A stretch of 61,338 bases of DNA from positions 1 to 61,338 of the forward strand of contig CALUMI010000013.1 in assembly GCA_944321725.1 (NCBI GenBank), given 5' to 3'. Made by a program: the position numbers and the translations under genes. How positions within the stretch are numbered: the first letter of the stretch is position 1; every line of letters begins with the position of its first letter. Positions 27,603 through 35,605 of the stretch are shown piece after piece. The notes beneath the pieces were generated by a model. The model saw nothing but the letters and a program-made list of their open reading frames with translations. It had not been told where the DNA came from and made no database searches. Origin of the DNA: an uncultured Muribaculaceae bacterium. GTDB taxonomy: Bacteria > Bacteroidota > Bacteroidia > Bacteroidales > Muribaculaceae.

Positions 27603-29807
27603 ATGAAAAAGTTTAAAAGACAATATATTATAGTGATATTTTGTATCTTCGCTTGCTTAAACACCGCAAAGGCAATAGAAGTAACAGTCGGAGATCTATG
27701 TTACAGTTTAAATGGCGCCTATGCATCTGTTACGGGGTTATCAAATCAAGACATAGCAACTGTAAATATTCCAGAACAAATTACATACGACGGCTTAACC
27801 TATATAGTAAATGCAATAGGAGGAACAGCTTTCAGTAATTCAAAAATTAAATATCTAAAATTGCCCAATACAATAACTACAATAGGAACATTTGCTTTTT
27901 CTTATTGTAAAGAACTTGTTTCAATGATATTTCCAAAGCACTTGAATTCTATGTATTCTAGTTCATTCGGAAATTGCGACTTATTACGCGAATTTATATA
28001 CATTTCTCCTGAAGCTCCAAATAGATGGATTGCAACTTCGAGAACCTATGTACCCAATAAGGTTGAATATCAGCACCCTCCATATGAAATAAATGAACCA
28101 ACGGAAATTATTGAAATGATTAGCTTTGGGAACTCAGAATTTGAATACACAGGTAACAAACCCACCCCTGCGTGGAAAAATAATGTAGAAGGGTATCAAG
28201 CTGAACTTTTAGAAACCGACATGCATAAAGATGTCGGTGAGTGGTGCGACACATTGTCTTTTAATTTCACTAAAGATGCTATATCATTTATAGCAAAAAT
28301 ACCGTATCATTACTCTATCAATCCTGTAAATCTAACTGCAAAAATTGAAAACGCACAACGCTTTTATGGCGACGACAATCCTGAATTTAAAATAATCTAT
28401 TCTGGATTTGTAGGCACAGACAATGAAAGCAATCTGACCGAACTTCCTGTTGCCACAACTTCTGCAACAAAAGAAAGCCCAGTTGGCACATACCCAATAA
28501 CTATAAAAGGCGGAAATGCTAAAAATTATACTATTGCATACGAGCCGGGCATCCTGACGATAAACAAAGCCCCTCTTTCCGTAAAACCCAAAGATTGTGA
28601 ACGTTTTTATGGAGATCCGAACAGTTTTGAATTACAATATTCCGGGCTGAAAAACAATGAAACAGAACCGACTTGGCTAACGTACCCAAAAATAGAAACA
28701 GACGCTACTCTAACAAGTCCAATCGGGAATTACATCATAACAATCACAGACGGAGTGGCAGAAAACTATGAAATAGCAACAGAAACAGGCATGCTATCTG
28801 TCAACCCTGCACCTCTTACATTTAAAGTTTCAAATACAGAAAGACCATATTTTGAGGAAAACAATTTACATTATAACGTTATCGGTTTTAAAAATAATGA
28901 AAACGAAAACGACCTCAATGCAAAACCTCAAATTTCTACGGCTGCGACTCTGTCAAGTCCAGTAGGTTCGTATCCTGTCCACATCAGCGGGGCAAAAGCG
29001 TCGAACTACATCATTTCGTATGAGGATGGAACAATGACGATAACAAAACGGATTTTAACCGTTTCAACGCCCGATTACCGCAGAGTTTATTTAGAAAGCA
29101 ACCCTGAAGATATAAGAATAGATTACTCTGGATTCGTCAACAATGAAAACGAATCGATACTTATACAAAAACCTGTTGCCGAAATATCTGCCAATGAAAA
29201 TTCAGATGCAGGGATTTACCCCATTACCATATATGGAGGCGAAGCACAAAACTACGCTTTCAATTATACAGGAGGTCACCTCATCATAGACAAAGCCAAA
29301 CAAACCCTTGAATGGGAACAGGATTTAAGTAACATTAATCAAGGAGAACAAGTGGAACTCACAGCAACATCCTCTTCGGGGTTGGAGGTTGAATACCTAA
29401 TAGCAGATAACGATATTGTATCGTTATATAAGGCAGGATTGCGGACTTTTTTGGATTGTTATGGCATTGGCGAAATAATTATCAGAGCCGTGCAAAACGG
29501 TAATAATAATTATTATCCATCCGAGCGAATAGCAAAGACTGCAACTGTAAAATCAAATGCAGGCATTTTAGAAAATAAAATAGCAAATGAAGTCATTCTA
29601 TCTCCGAATCCGACAAAAGGTCTTGTAAAAATAAAGACATCTCAAAAAATTGAAAACGTAGAAATTATTTCCATGCAGGGACAAATAATAAGGCAATTTA
29701 AGCCAAGTGATGAATATTTAAATTTAGCAGATTTACAGTTTGGAATTTATTTCATCCGCATAACAACATCCAATGGAACAAGTATTCATAAATTGATTAA
29801 AGAATAA
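27603..29807 (+). CDS. Secreted BspA-LRR / MBG-repeat protein with T9SS-type sorting domain, 734 aa
   Basis: The protein has a signal peptide (…LNTAKA|IE). A short BspA-type leucine-rich section spans about residues 40-140 (IPEQITYDGLTYIVNAIGGT, LKLPNTITTIGTFAFSYC). Four MBG-type beta domains of about 80 residues follow, each opening with an R-[FV]-Y or RPYF pattern and ending in NY-I-Y…G-LTI (about 243-564). An Ig-like segment comes next, and the C-terminal sorting domain covers about 655-734 (LSPNPTKGLVKIKTSQ … LQFGIYFIRITT). It is probably exported to the cell surface by type IX secretion as an adhesin or matrix protein. Codon use is AT-rich compared with flanking core genes. Its 24-nt downstream spacer repeats part of its own leader. 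Confidence 0.85.
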   Translation: MKKFKRQYIIVIFCIFACLNTAKAIEVTVGDLCYSLNGAYASVTGLSNQDIATVNIPEQITYDGLTYIVNAIGGTAFSNSKIKYLKLPNTITTIGTFAFSYCKELVSMIFPKHLNSMYSSSFGNCDLLREFIYISPEAPNRWIATSRTYVPNKVEYQHPPYEINEPTEIIEMISFGNSEFEYTGNKPTPAWKNNVEGYQAELLETDMHKDVGEWCDTLSFNFTKDAISFIAKIPYHYSINPVNLTAKIENAQRFYGDDNPEFKIIYSGFVGTDNESNLTELPVATTSATKESPVGTYPITIKGGNAKNYTIAYEPGILTINKAPLSVKPKDCERFYGDPNSFELQYSGLKNNETEPTWLTYPKIETDATLTSPIGNYIITITDGVAENYEIATETGMLSVNPAPLTFKVSNTERPYFEENNLHYNVIGFKNNENENDLNAKPQISTAATLSSPVGSYPVHISGAKASNYIISYEDGTMTITKRILTVSTPDYRRVYLESNPEDIRIDYSGFVNNENESILIQKPVAEISANENSDAGIYPITIYGGEAQNYAFNYTGGHLIIDKAKQTLEWEQDLSNINQGEQVELTATSSSGLEVEYLIADNDIVSLYKAGLRTFLDCYGIGEIIIRAVQNGNNNYYPSERIAKTATVKSNAGILENKIANEVILSPNPTKGLVKIKTSQKIENVEIISMQGQIIRQFKPSDEYLNLADLQFGIYFIRITTSNGTSIHKLIKE

Positions 29808-29831
29808 ACAAATTCAAAAACAGTCTATATT

Positions 29832-30419
29832 ATGAAAAAGTTATTATTCATATCAATTTTACTGCTTACCAGCAGTAATGCCATATCCCAATCTATGGGA
29901 TACCTACCAACAATTAAAAACTTTTGGTGGGGAATGAATTATGACAATGTAATAGAAATATTAAACGAAGAAGAACGCAATTATGGGGACGATAATGGAA
30001 TAGAAAAAACAGGAAGGGCTATAATCTGCTATGATTGGCATATTTTCTGCGACAATATTGGTCTGTCAAAAGGCTATAATACTGTTTTCCGATTCAATTC
30101 CAAAAATGAGCTTTTTAGCATCTTTGTCATCTTAACTGAATCTTATTTACTTGAATTAAACCAAAAAGGGATAATAACAGATGCTTTCAGCTATATAAAA
30201 TGGACTAATGGAGAATGGCTCATATTAGAACAACGATATGGTACAGAAACAACAAAAAGTACTCCTGATTTCAGCGATTATTGCTTTAAACAATATATAT
30301 ATTGGATATATGAAAACAGTTCCATTTCTTTTATCCGAGGTTGGGAAAGTTCCCGCAGAAAATTTAAAGACTACACTCATTTAATTACAATGGTTTGCAA
30401 CACATATTTGGATAAATAA
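29832..30419 (+). CDS. Secreted protein, unknown family, 195 aa
   Basis: There is a signal peptide (MKKLLFISILLLTSSNAISQ). The mature protein has no motif I recognise. It contains several Trp/Tyr-rich segments (IKNFWWGMNYDNVIEIL, KQYIYWIYENSSISFIRGW) and a pattern resembling small exported proteins of AT-rich Bacteroidetes islands. The leader before its ATG (ATTCAAAAACAGTCTATATT) is nearly the same as that before the MBG gene, pointing to a duplicated control or translation region. It probably lies in one transcript with the MBG gene and the next gene. Confidence 0.7.
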   Translation: MKKLLFISILLLTSSNAISQSMGYLPTIKNFWWGMNYDNVIEILNEEERNYGDDNGIEKTGRAIICYDWHIFCDNIGLSKGYNTVFRFNSKNELFSIFVILTESYLLELNQKGIITDAFSYIKWTNGEWLILEQRYGTETTKSTPDFSDYCFKQYIYWIYENSSISFIRGWESSRRKFKDYTHLITMVCNTYLDK

Positions 30420-30435
30420 ATTCAATCACACAAAG

Positions 30436-30855
30436 ATGAAAAAATTAATCTTCACCATTCTATATTGCCTCATAGCAAACTGTTTGTCTGCTCAAACATT
30501 ATATATTTATGGAGGGAAAGATTGTGACATTTACTTAGGCAAACTAAATGCAAATAAGTATGACACCGAATCTATTTGGAACAAATATGGGTCGTATGGA
30601 AATAAATATAATTCCAAATCTATATGGAATGAATACGGAACGTATGGCAGTGAATACAGCTCATACAGCCCTTTTAACACATATGCATCCAATCCTCCGA
30701 TAATTATTGATTCAGAAAGAAACTTCTATGGATATTTCACGGTCAATAAATATAAAGGCAACCGAGCTAATTTTGATTTAGTAAACTTTATCTGTGAATA
30801 TTATAAATACATTCGTATAGATATAAATGATTGGTATGATAAGATTTTCAATTAG
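30436..30855 (+). CDS. Secreted protein with SIWN-YG repeats, 139 aa
   Basis: The protein has a signal peptide (…IANCLSA|QT). The core is a short tandem repeat of about 16 residues: SIWNKYGSYGNKYNSK, then SIWNEYGTYGSEYSSY, then a degenerate SPFNTYASNPP. FYGYFTVNKYKGNRAN follows. I recall similar YGxYGxxY units in unannotated exported proteins of several phyla, but no function is known to me. The gene starts 16 nt after the preceding stop and ends at a bidirectional terminator. Confidence 0.7.
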   Translation: MKKLIFTILYCLIANCLSAQTLYIYGGKDCDIYLGKLNANKYDTESIWNKYGSYGNKYNSKSIWNEYGTYGSEYSSYSPFNTYASNPPIIIDSERNFYGYFTVNKYKGNRANFDLVNFICEYYKYIRIDINDWYDKIFN

Positions 30856-30857
30856 AT

Positions 30858-30913
30858 AAATAGAGACAGTAGTTAGAATATACAAAAGCAAATTCTAACC
30901 ACTATCTCTATTT
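30858..30913. terminator. Bidirectional terminator hairpin
   Basis: A 22-bp stem (30858-30879 with 30892-30913) carries three mismatches. It starts with AAATAGAGA and ends with TCTCTATTT, so A/T-rich tails exist on both sides. It separates two convergent genes and overlaps the stop codon of the flavodoxin gene. Confidence 0.75.
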
Positions 30914-31462
30914 CATGGTGCCGAGCCACGGGCGGATGGCGGAGGTGTTGTTGAGGAGCTTGCCGTCTTGGATATTGAGTTTGGGATATGTATTTCTCAA
31001 CACGTCCACACTGTTGGAAATGCCGCTGCCGCCGGAGGTGGCGAAAGGTATGATAGTTTTGCCTTCCCAATTGTGGCTTTCAATGAAAGTGTTGACAATG
31101 CGCGAAGCCTGATCCCACCAAATAGGATAACCAATGAAAATAATATCGTAAACAGCGACATCAACCGAAACTCCGCCAATAGCCGGACGCGACTTCGGAT
31201 CACTCATCTCCACAGAGCTGCGCGAACGATCGTCGTGCCAATTCAAGTCGGCACTTGTATACTCTTTTTCCGGAACTATCTCACAAAGCTGACCGCCTGT
31301 CGCTTCCGCTATTTTCCCGGCAACTCTTTCTGTAGTGCCTGTCGCTGAAAAATAAGCCACTAAAACTTTCGATCCATCCATACTTCTGTTTTCGCTATTT
31401 TGTGCGCACGCCGTAAAAGAAAGGCCTACGGCTGCCATTATTGCAAATAAGAATCTGTTCAT
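30908..31462 (-). CDS. Flavodoxin-family lipoprotein, 184 aa
   Basis: This is a flavodoxin-fold (flavodoxin_4-like) protein carrying an export signal with a lipobox-like SFTAC (Cys19). The FMN phosphate loop is VAYFSATGTTERVA; the ring loops are in IGYPIWWDQASR and FATSGGSGISNS. Flavodoxins normally work in the cytosol, so an exported, probably lipid-anchored one would need an electron donor outside the inner membrane. It is the last gene of the operon running from 34480. The natural partner may be the flavin reductase or the next flavodoxin in the operon. Confidence 0.85.
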   Translation of the reverse strand: MNRFLFAIMAAVGLSFTACAQNSENRSMDGSKVLVAYFSATGTTERVAGKIAEATGGQLCEIVPEKEYTSADLNWHDDRSRSSVEMSDPKSRPAIGGVSVDVAVYDIIFIGYPIWWDQASRIVNTFIESHNWEGKTIIPFATSGGSGISNSVDVLRNTYPKLNIQDGKLLNNTSAIRPWLGTMK

Positions 31463-31477
31463 AATATTTACTTTCCA

Positions 31478-32296
31478 TTAATTATTTATGCTTATTTTTT
31501 CCGTTTCCGTTCTGCCATCGACTTCCACCACCGCCACATAAATACCGGGAGCGAGTCCATTAGTCGAAATTGACGATTCATCCGTGTCGAGCAGCAAACG
31601 TCCTGCCACATCGTAAAGGCGCAACGCATCGAATTCGCCACTGACTTGCAATGTCCCATTGGCACAAACAACCGATACTCCTCTATCCAATTCTACAGTT
31701 CCCACTCCGGCCTGTAAATCGTCATAGATTATGTCGTCCAACCAATCGAAAATCATTGAATGGCAATTAGACGTTTGCGAGGAACGTATCCACAAAGAAG
31801 GTTTCAAAAAATTGCCGTCGGGTATCAGACGATTGGCATCAGCCTCTACCCCACTGATACCGCTGCTCGCGCTCGACACTATCAGCCCAATATTCTTATC
31901 CGCCAACTGACTGCCGTAAATAAATAGAAACGTCTGCATCGGAGCGGCCATACTGCTCCACCACAAAGGTGTCGCCACTATTACAGTACTGTATTCTTCA
32001 AGATTGTCGATAGAAGTACTGATTTCAGGATAGGAGGCCAAATCATCCGGATTTTCCCTTATCGCAGCTATCAATGCACTACCTATGGCATAGCCGTTTG
32101 CGGCATAATCTATGCCTTCCTCAGCCGGCTCAACCCGCAGCACATCAGCCTCTATCTGAGTCTGCAAATCGGTTACAATATCATGAGTGTTGTTTGTAAA
32201 ACTATAATATACAATCAATGTTTTTGCTTCTAATGGCAATATTGCCCATAACGACATTACGGCCAACAGCATAATTTTAGTTCCTATAGTTTTCAT
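31478..32296 (-). CDS. Exported flavodoxin fused to a T9SS-type C-terminal domain, 272 aa
   Basis: The protein has a signal peptide (…ILPLEA|KT). A flavodoxin domain follows at about residues 24-190, with the FMN loop VYYSFTNNTHDIV and the ring loops ATPLWWSSMAAP and SSASSGISG. The tail of about 75 residues (VVCANGTLQVSGEFDALRLY … GLAPGIYVAVVEVDG) has the beta-sandwich pattern of type IX secretion sorting domains. This predicts a surface or secreted flavoprotein, an unusual architecture. It lies in the same operon, 15 nt from the downstream flavodoxin gene. Confidence 0.8.
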   Translation of the reverse strand: MKTIGTKIMLLAVMSLWAILPLEAKTLIVYYSFTNNTHDIVTDLQTQIEADVLRVEPAEEGIDYAANGYAIGSALIAAIRENPDDLASYPEISTSIDNLEEYSTVIVATPLWWSSMAAPMQTFLFIYGSQLADKNIGLIVSSASSGISGVEADANRLIPDGNFLKPSLWIRSSQTSNCHSMIFDWLDDIIYDDLQAGVGTVELDRGVSVVCANGTLQVSGEFDALRLYDVAGRLLLDTDESSISTNGLAPGIYVAVVEVDGRTETEKISINN

Positions 32297-32302
32297 AATT
32301 AT

Positions 32303-33451
32303 TTATTTTATTTTCAATCCCGGTATCAACGGGGCTACATCAATTAATTTCAAATCTTTCACCATTGCGAGTGTGCCCTGCTTGTATTTTTTAAAGTGTG
32401 GTGTTTGCAGATGGCTTTCGTATGCGGCGCGGTCAGCATAGATTTCGAGAATAGTCACTTTATGCGGAGCATCTTTCCCGGCAGTGGCATAGAGAGTCAA
32501 CACACCCGGCTCCAACCGCATGGATGCCTCTATTTCCTCTCTCAAGAAAGCATTGTAGGCATCTAACTGCATAGAGTCTACGGTAATCTTTGACAAGCGC
32601 ACCAAGTTGTCTTCGGCAGCAACAGGCTTGGCATATTCCTGCTTGATGATGCGCAACGCCTTGATAGCGGCAGGAAAGCCGATATAGGGCAGACATTGTA
32701 TGACAGCGGCTGTCAACGTTTCAGGCGAATTGCCCACGTTGATATTGCCGTGATAATGCGAATGGAGTTGGCTCTCGGCTTCCAAGGTGGTCAGTACGCA
32801 ATAGCCCAACAACTCGCGTGTCTGTAAATCGAGTGCTCCGCGACTGTAGATTTCGCCGAAGAAATAATCCGTAAGGAACTGCTCCACATACTTGCCCATG
32901 TCGCCGGGCAACCCCTCCATCACCGAAGCAATGCCACCCGGATAGAGCCTGTCTTGTATTGCTTTACCTGTTTCGTGGCGAGTTTCCTCAGTCACCGTGC
33001 CTTGCTTTTCCAACGGCAGGGAGATGCCCCGCTCCTTGAACACCTCGTTCACCGCAGTCACGGCATTCAGCATCTTGGGGAAGCCGATGAACGGGGCTGT
33101 GAGATACATCACCTCACGCAGTTCCTCCGGTGTGACGCCCACATTGAGTGCCGCTCCTGCATGGGCTTTCAGTTGCGGAAGCGTCTGCATCGTAGCGAGA
33201 GTGATGCAGGTAACCATCTCACGCTGTTTCAGCGTCAGTTCGCCCGTTTGGAATACCTCGCCGAAAATGAACTTTTGGAGGATGTCCATCATTTCCGGGT
33301 CCGGACCCTGCCCGGTAAGTGCCTCGCCGCCGAAAAGAGTATGGTAGTTCTGCTTGCACGCTTCGATTCTATTCATATTGTCTGTTGTTTGTGCCATCGT
33401 AGGCAAAATGCTTGCCAACACGAGGACGATTGTTGCTATTATATTCTTCAT
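32303..33451 (-). CDS. Exported tandem carboxymuconolactone-decarboxylase-like protein with ABM-like tail, 382 aa
   Basis: The signal peptide is MKNIIATIVLVLASILPTMA|Q. Two CMD-type helical domains follow: about 50-145 (GELTLKQREMVTCITLATMQ) and 175-270 (RGALDLQTRELLGYCVLTTL). A C-terminal domain of about 95 residues resembles antibiotic-biosynthesis-monooxygenase/YgiN folds (LEPGVLTLYATAGKDAP, VTILEIYADRAAYESHLQTP). CMD proteins include decarboxylases and AhpD-like peroxidase partners, while ABM proteins oxidise quinols. The combination suggests handling of quinone- or muconate-like compounds, but the reaction is unknown. Its ATG overlaps the preceding truncated reductase by ATGA. Confidence 0.82.
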   Translation of the reverse strand: MKNIIATIVLVLASILPTMAQTTDNMNRIEACKQNYHTLFGGEALTGQGPDPEMMDILQKFIFGEVFQTGELTLKQREMVTCITLATMQTLPQLKAHAGAALNVGVTPEELREVMYLTAPFIGFPKMLNAVTAVNEVFKERGISLPLEKQGTVTEETRHETGKAIQDRLYPGGIASVMEGLPGDMGKYVEQFLTDYFFGEIYSRGALDLQTRELLGYCVLTTLEAESQLHSHYHGNINVGNSPETLTAAVIQCLPYIGFPAAIKALRIIKQEYAKPVAAEDNLVRLSKITVDSMQLDAYNAFLREEIEASMRLEPGVLTLYATAGKDAPHKVTILEIYADRAAYESHLQTPHFKKYKQGTLAMVKDLKLIDVAPLIPGLKIK

Positions 33452-33702
33452 TTTTCTTTGGATAATGAGTTATAAACTCTTGCCCAACCAGTAGGCTTGT
33501 TGCGGATAAAGTCCTCGTTCTTGCCGTAGCTGTACACTTCTGCGGTGTCGAAAAACGTAACGTCCAAGTCAACTGCTTTGCATATCGTTTCTATCGCACC
33601 CTTGCGGTCGGGATACGGGGGATAGCTTTGTGTGAAGCCCATGCAGCCTAAGCCAATGGCAGATACTTCCAATTTGTCTTTTCCTAAAAATCTTGTTTTC
33701 AT
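33448..33702 (-). pseudogene. Truncated aldo/keto reductase, N-terminal 84 aa
   Basis: The frame begins like a full aldo/keto reductase (RFLGKDKLEVSAIGLGCMGF … FDTAEVYSYGKNEDFI), including the catalytic Asp and Tyr. It then stops after 84 residues instead of about 330; the last residues (PTGWARVYNSLSKEK) do not fit the barrel. A large internal or 3' deletion is the simplest reading. Both ends overlap neighbours by ATGA, so translation through it may still couple the flavin reductase to the CMD gene. It cannot form a working TIM barrel. Confidence 0.8.
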
Positions 33703-34265
33703 CGCTGTTCCTCCTTTATGTACGCTTTCCCGAAACCGGTGCATTTGCCAATGGTTTCGCCGGTACGCAGATAGGTGTAGTTCGGCATCTCGAACAGCAC
33801 AGGTTTCAACTTGTCGTAGTCGGGCTTTCCCTTTTCGTTCAGGCAGTCCTCGTCCACGTAGGTGTTTGTTATCTTGCAGATGAAGTTGTCGAAGGTTTCC
33901 GTCTCGTAGTTGTCCACCACCTCGCACTCCATCACTAACGGACTTTCGTCGATGACAGGCGTTCCGCTTTCACCCTTACGATAGACAAACACATCCGATT
34001 TGTCCACTTTCGCGCCGCTTGCACAACCAACATAGTCGGCACACACGAGCATCGCCTCGTTCACCATATTGACCGAGACCTTGCCTGTCTGCTTCACCCC
34101 TTCGTTGGTGTAATGCTTCTTGAAGAGGCTCAACATAATTTGGTCGTGCCCAATGATACCCACATGGGCGACAAGCAGCCAGTTTACCTTACCATTCACT
34201 TCCGTACCCACAACCACTGCGGGCGTGGGATACAACGCCAATACATTTCCAATATTCTTCTTCAT
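33699..34265 (-). CDS. Flavin reductase-like protein, 188 aa
   Basis: This is an FMN-binding split-barrel flavin reductase, probably cytosolic since it has no signal peptide. It starts MKKNIGNVLALYPTPAVVVG and shows the family pattern GHDQIMLSLFKKHYTNEGVK and SGTPVIDESPLVMECEV. Such proteins reduce or carry FMN for partner oxidoreductases. It is second in the operon, 2 nt after the small ORF at 34268-34480 and overlapping the truncated reductase by ATGA. Confidence 0.85.
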   Translation of the reverse strand: MKKNIGNVLALYPTPAVVVGTEVNGKVNWLLVAHVGIIGHDQIMLSLFKKHYTNEGVKQTGKVSVNMVNEAMLVCADYVGCASGAKVDKSDVFVYRKGESGTPVIDESPLVMECEVVDNYETETFDNFICKITNTYVDEDCLNEKGKPDYDKLKPVLFEMPNYTYLRTGETIGKCTGFGKAYIKEEQR

Positions 34266-34267
34266 TA

Positions 34268-34480
34268 TTATCTTGTTTTTATGTTAGTAATCCTATCTTC
34301 TTTGACCTGTTCAGACAATCCTATAAGTATCTCCACCTCGTTGGGCTCCAATGGTATGGATGCCTCCCCGTAAAGGAAATGGCGCAAGAGCAGTTGCGGT
34401 GTAACATTGTGGCGGTCTGCGATAAAGCATACCGCCTCATCCGCACACAAGTCCTCAAGCAATTCTGTTTTCTGTTCCAT
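34268..34480 (-). CDS. Small acidic protein, hypothetical, 70 aa
   Basis: This is a short soluble protein with no signal peptide. LCADEAVCFIADRHNVTPQL followed by LLRHFL looks helical, and EPNEVEILIGLSEQV follows. I cannot name the family. It is the first gene of the operon, behind a TAAATTTG promoter box at 34503-34510, and divergent from the AraC gene. A role in regulation or complex formation is possible but unproven. Confidence 0.65.
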   Translation of the reverse strand: MEQKTELLEDLCADEAVCFIADRHNVTPQLLLRHFLYGEASIPLEPNEVEILIGLSEQVKEDRITNIKTR

Positions 34481-34502
34481 TTTTTCTCTTTCTCATTTCA
34501 TG

Positions 34503-34510
34503 CAAATTTA
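34503..34510 (-). promoter_or_regulatory. -7 promoter box (TAAATTTG) for the flavodoxin/CMD operon
   Basis: The minus strand reads TAAATTTG 23 nt before the ATG at 34480. A GTAATACTTAC palindrome at 34547-34557 sits about 40 bp upstream of this box and could be part of an operator. Confidence 0.55.
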
Positions 34511-34609
34511 CACCGGAGAGAGGATGAACCCCGTAACTATATGTGGGTAATACTTACCATTTTTACTGAAATCACAATCACAGTGTAAACCATTGTCCAT
34601 GGAATGTTT

Positions 34610-34617
34610 TATCTTTG
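34610..34617 (+). promoter_or_regulatory. -7 promoter box (TATCTTTG) for the AraC regulator
   Basis: TATCTTTG lies about 90 nt before the ATG at 34706. An in-frame ATG at 34604 falls before this box and is therefore rejected as the start. Confidence 0.55.
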
Positions 34618-34705
34618 CAAAAGGCAAGCTGCACTCGGCAATCTGAAAACAAGTTTTCATTGCTCTCATTTACATTGCCTTTGTAGTGGTTTAATAGAAA
34701 ACAAG

Positions 34706-35605
34706 ATGAGCAAGATACTGAAAGTTAGAAACGTCAATGACTACGGCCGTTATCTCGGATGCACTGACCGGCATCCGTTGGTCAGTGTCATCGACTATAC
34801 CGAGGTATCGCCCATACGCCACAGCCTGAACAATTACAGTGTGTACGGGCTGTTCCTGCGGGACGATGCCGAGGTTGACTTGGACTATGGCTGCGGCAAA
34901 TATGATTACAACAAAGGAACACTCCTGTGTGTCGCTCCCGGACAAGTCGGAGGCAAGGAGGATAACGGTGAATTGGTGGCTATCACAGGATGGGCGCTTC
35001 TTTTCCACCCTGACCTGCTGCACGGATTTCCGCTCGAAAAACATATTAATAATTACTCTTTCTTTGACTATCGCGTAAACGAGGCTCTTCACATGACCGA
35101 TGAAGAACACGACATTCTCGTTTCACTAATGCGCCAAATGCGTGAAGAGCTCAACAAGAAACCGGATGAACTTCAAAATGCCATACTCGTTAGCTACATT
35201 GAATTGACACTCAATTTCTGCCAACGTTTCTACAACCGACAGTTTGTTACCCGCAAGATTGAGAACTCGGACATACTTATACGCTTCGACCGACTGCTAC
35301 GCAAGTATTTCACGGACAATCTGCAGCTGACACTCGGTCTGCCTACCGTGCAGTATTGCGCCGACAAACTGTGCATGTCGCCCAACTATTTCGGCGATGT
35401 CATCAAAAAGACAACCGGTGACACGGCAAGCAACCATATCAGACAGGTCGTCATCCAACTCGCAAAAAACAGATTAGCGGCAGGAGAAACCGTCACACAA
35501 GTGTCAGACCATCTCGGCTTCGAATACCCACAGCATTTCAGCCGGATGTTCAAAAAGCAGGAGGGTATCACTCCGTCAGAATATTGCCAGAAGCTGCGAA
35601 TTTGA
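34706..35605 (+). CDS. AraC-family transcriptional regulator, 299 aa
   Basis: This is a cytosolic regulator. An N-terminal sensor of about 190 residues (MSKILKVRNVNDYGRYLGC) belongs to a common Bacteroidetes type. The C-terminal AraC double HTH covers about 195-299 (TVQYCADKLCMSPNYFGDVI and VTQVSDHLGFEYPQHFSRMF). It stands divergent to the flavodoxin/CMD operon and convergent to the amidohydrolase end of the second operon, which it overlaps by 38 nt. The position suggests it controls both. The ligand is unknown. Confidence 0.9.
   Translation: MSKILKVRNVNDYGRYLGCTDRHPLVSVIDYTEVSPIRHSLNNYSVYGLFLRDDAEVDLDYGCGKYDYNKGTLLCVAPGQVGGKEDNGELVAITGWALLFHPDLLHGFPLEKHINNYSFFDYRVNEALHMTDEEHDILVSLMRQMREELNKKPDELQNAILVSYIELTLNFCQRFYNRQFVTRKIENSDILIRFDRLLRKYFTDNLQLTLGLPTVQYCADKLCMSPNYFGDVIKKTTGDTASNHIRQVVIQLAKNRLAAGETVTQVSDHLGFEYPQHFSRMFKKQEGITPSEYCQKLRI

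Noticed and set aside
34604..34705. Upstream extension of the AraC regulator (start at 34604)
   Set aside because: That ATG precedes and overlaps the TATCTTTG promoter box; the ATG at 34706 gives the normal family N-terminus.
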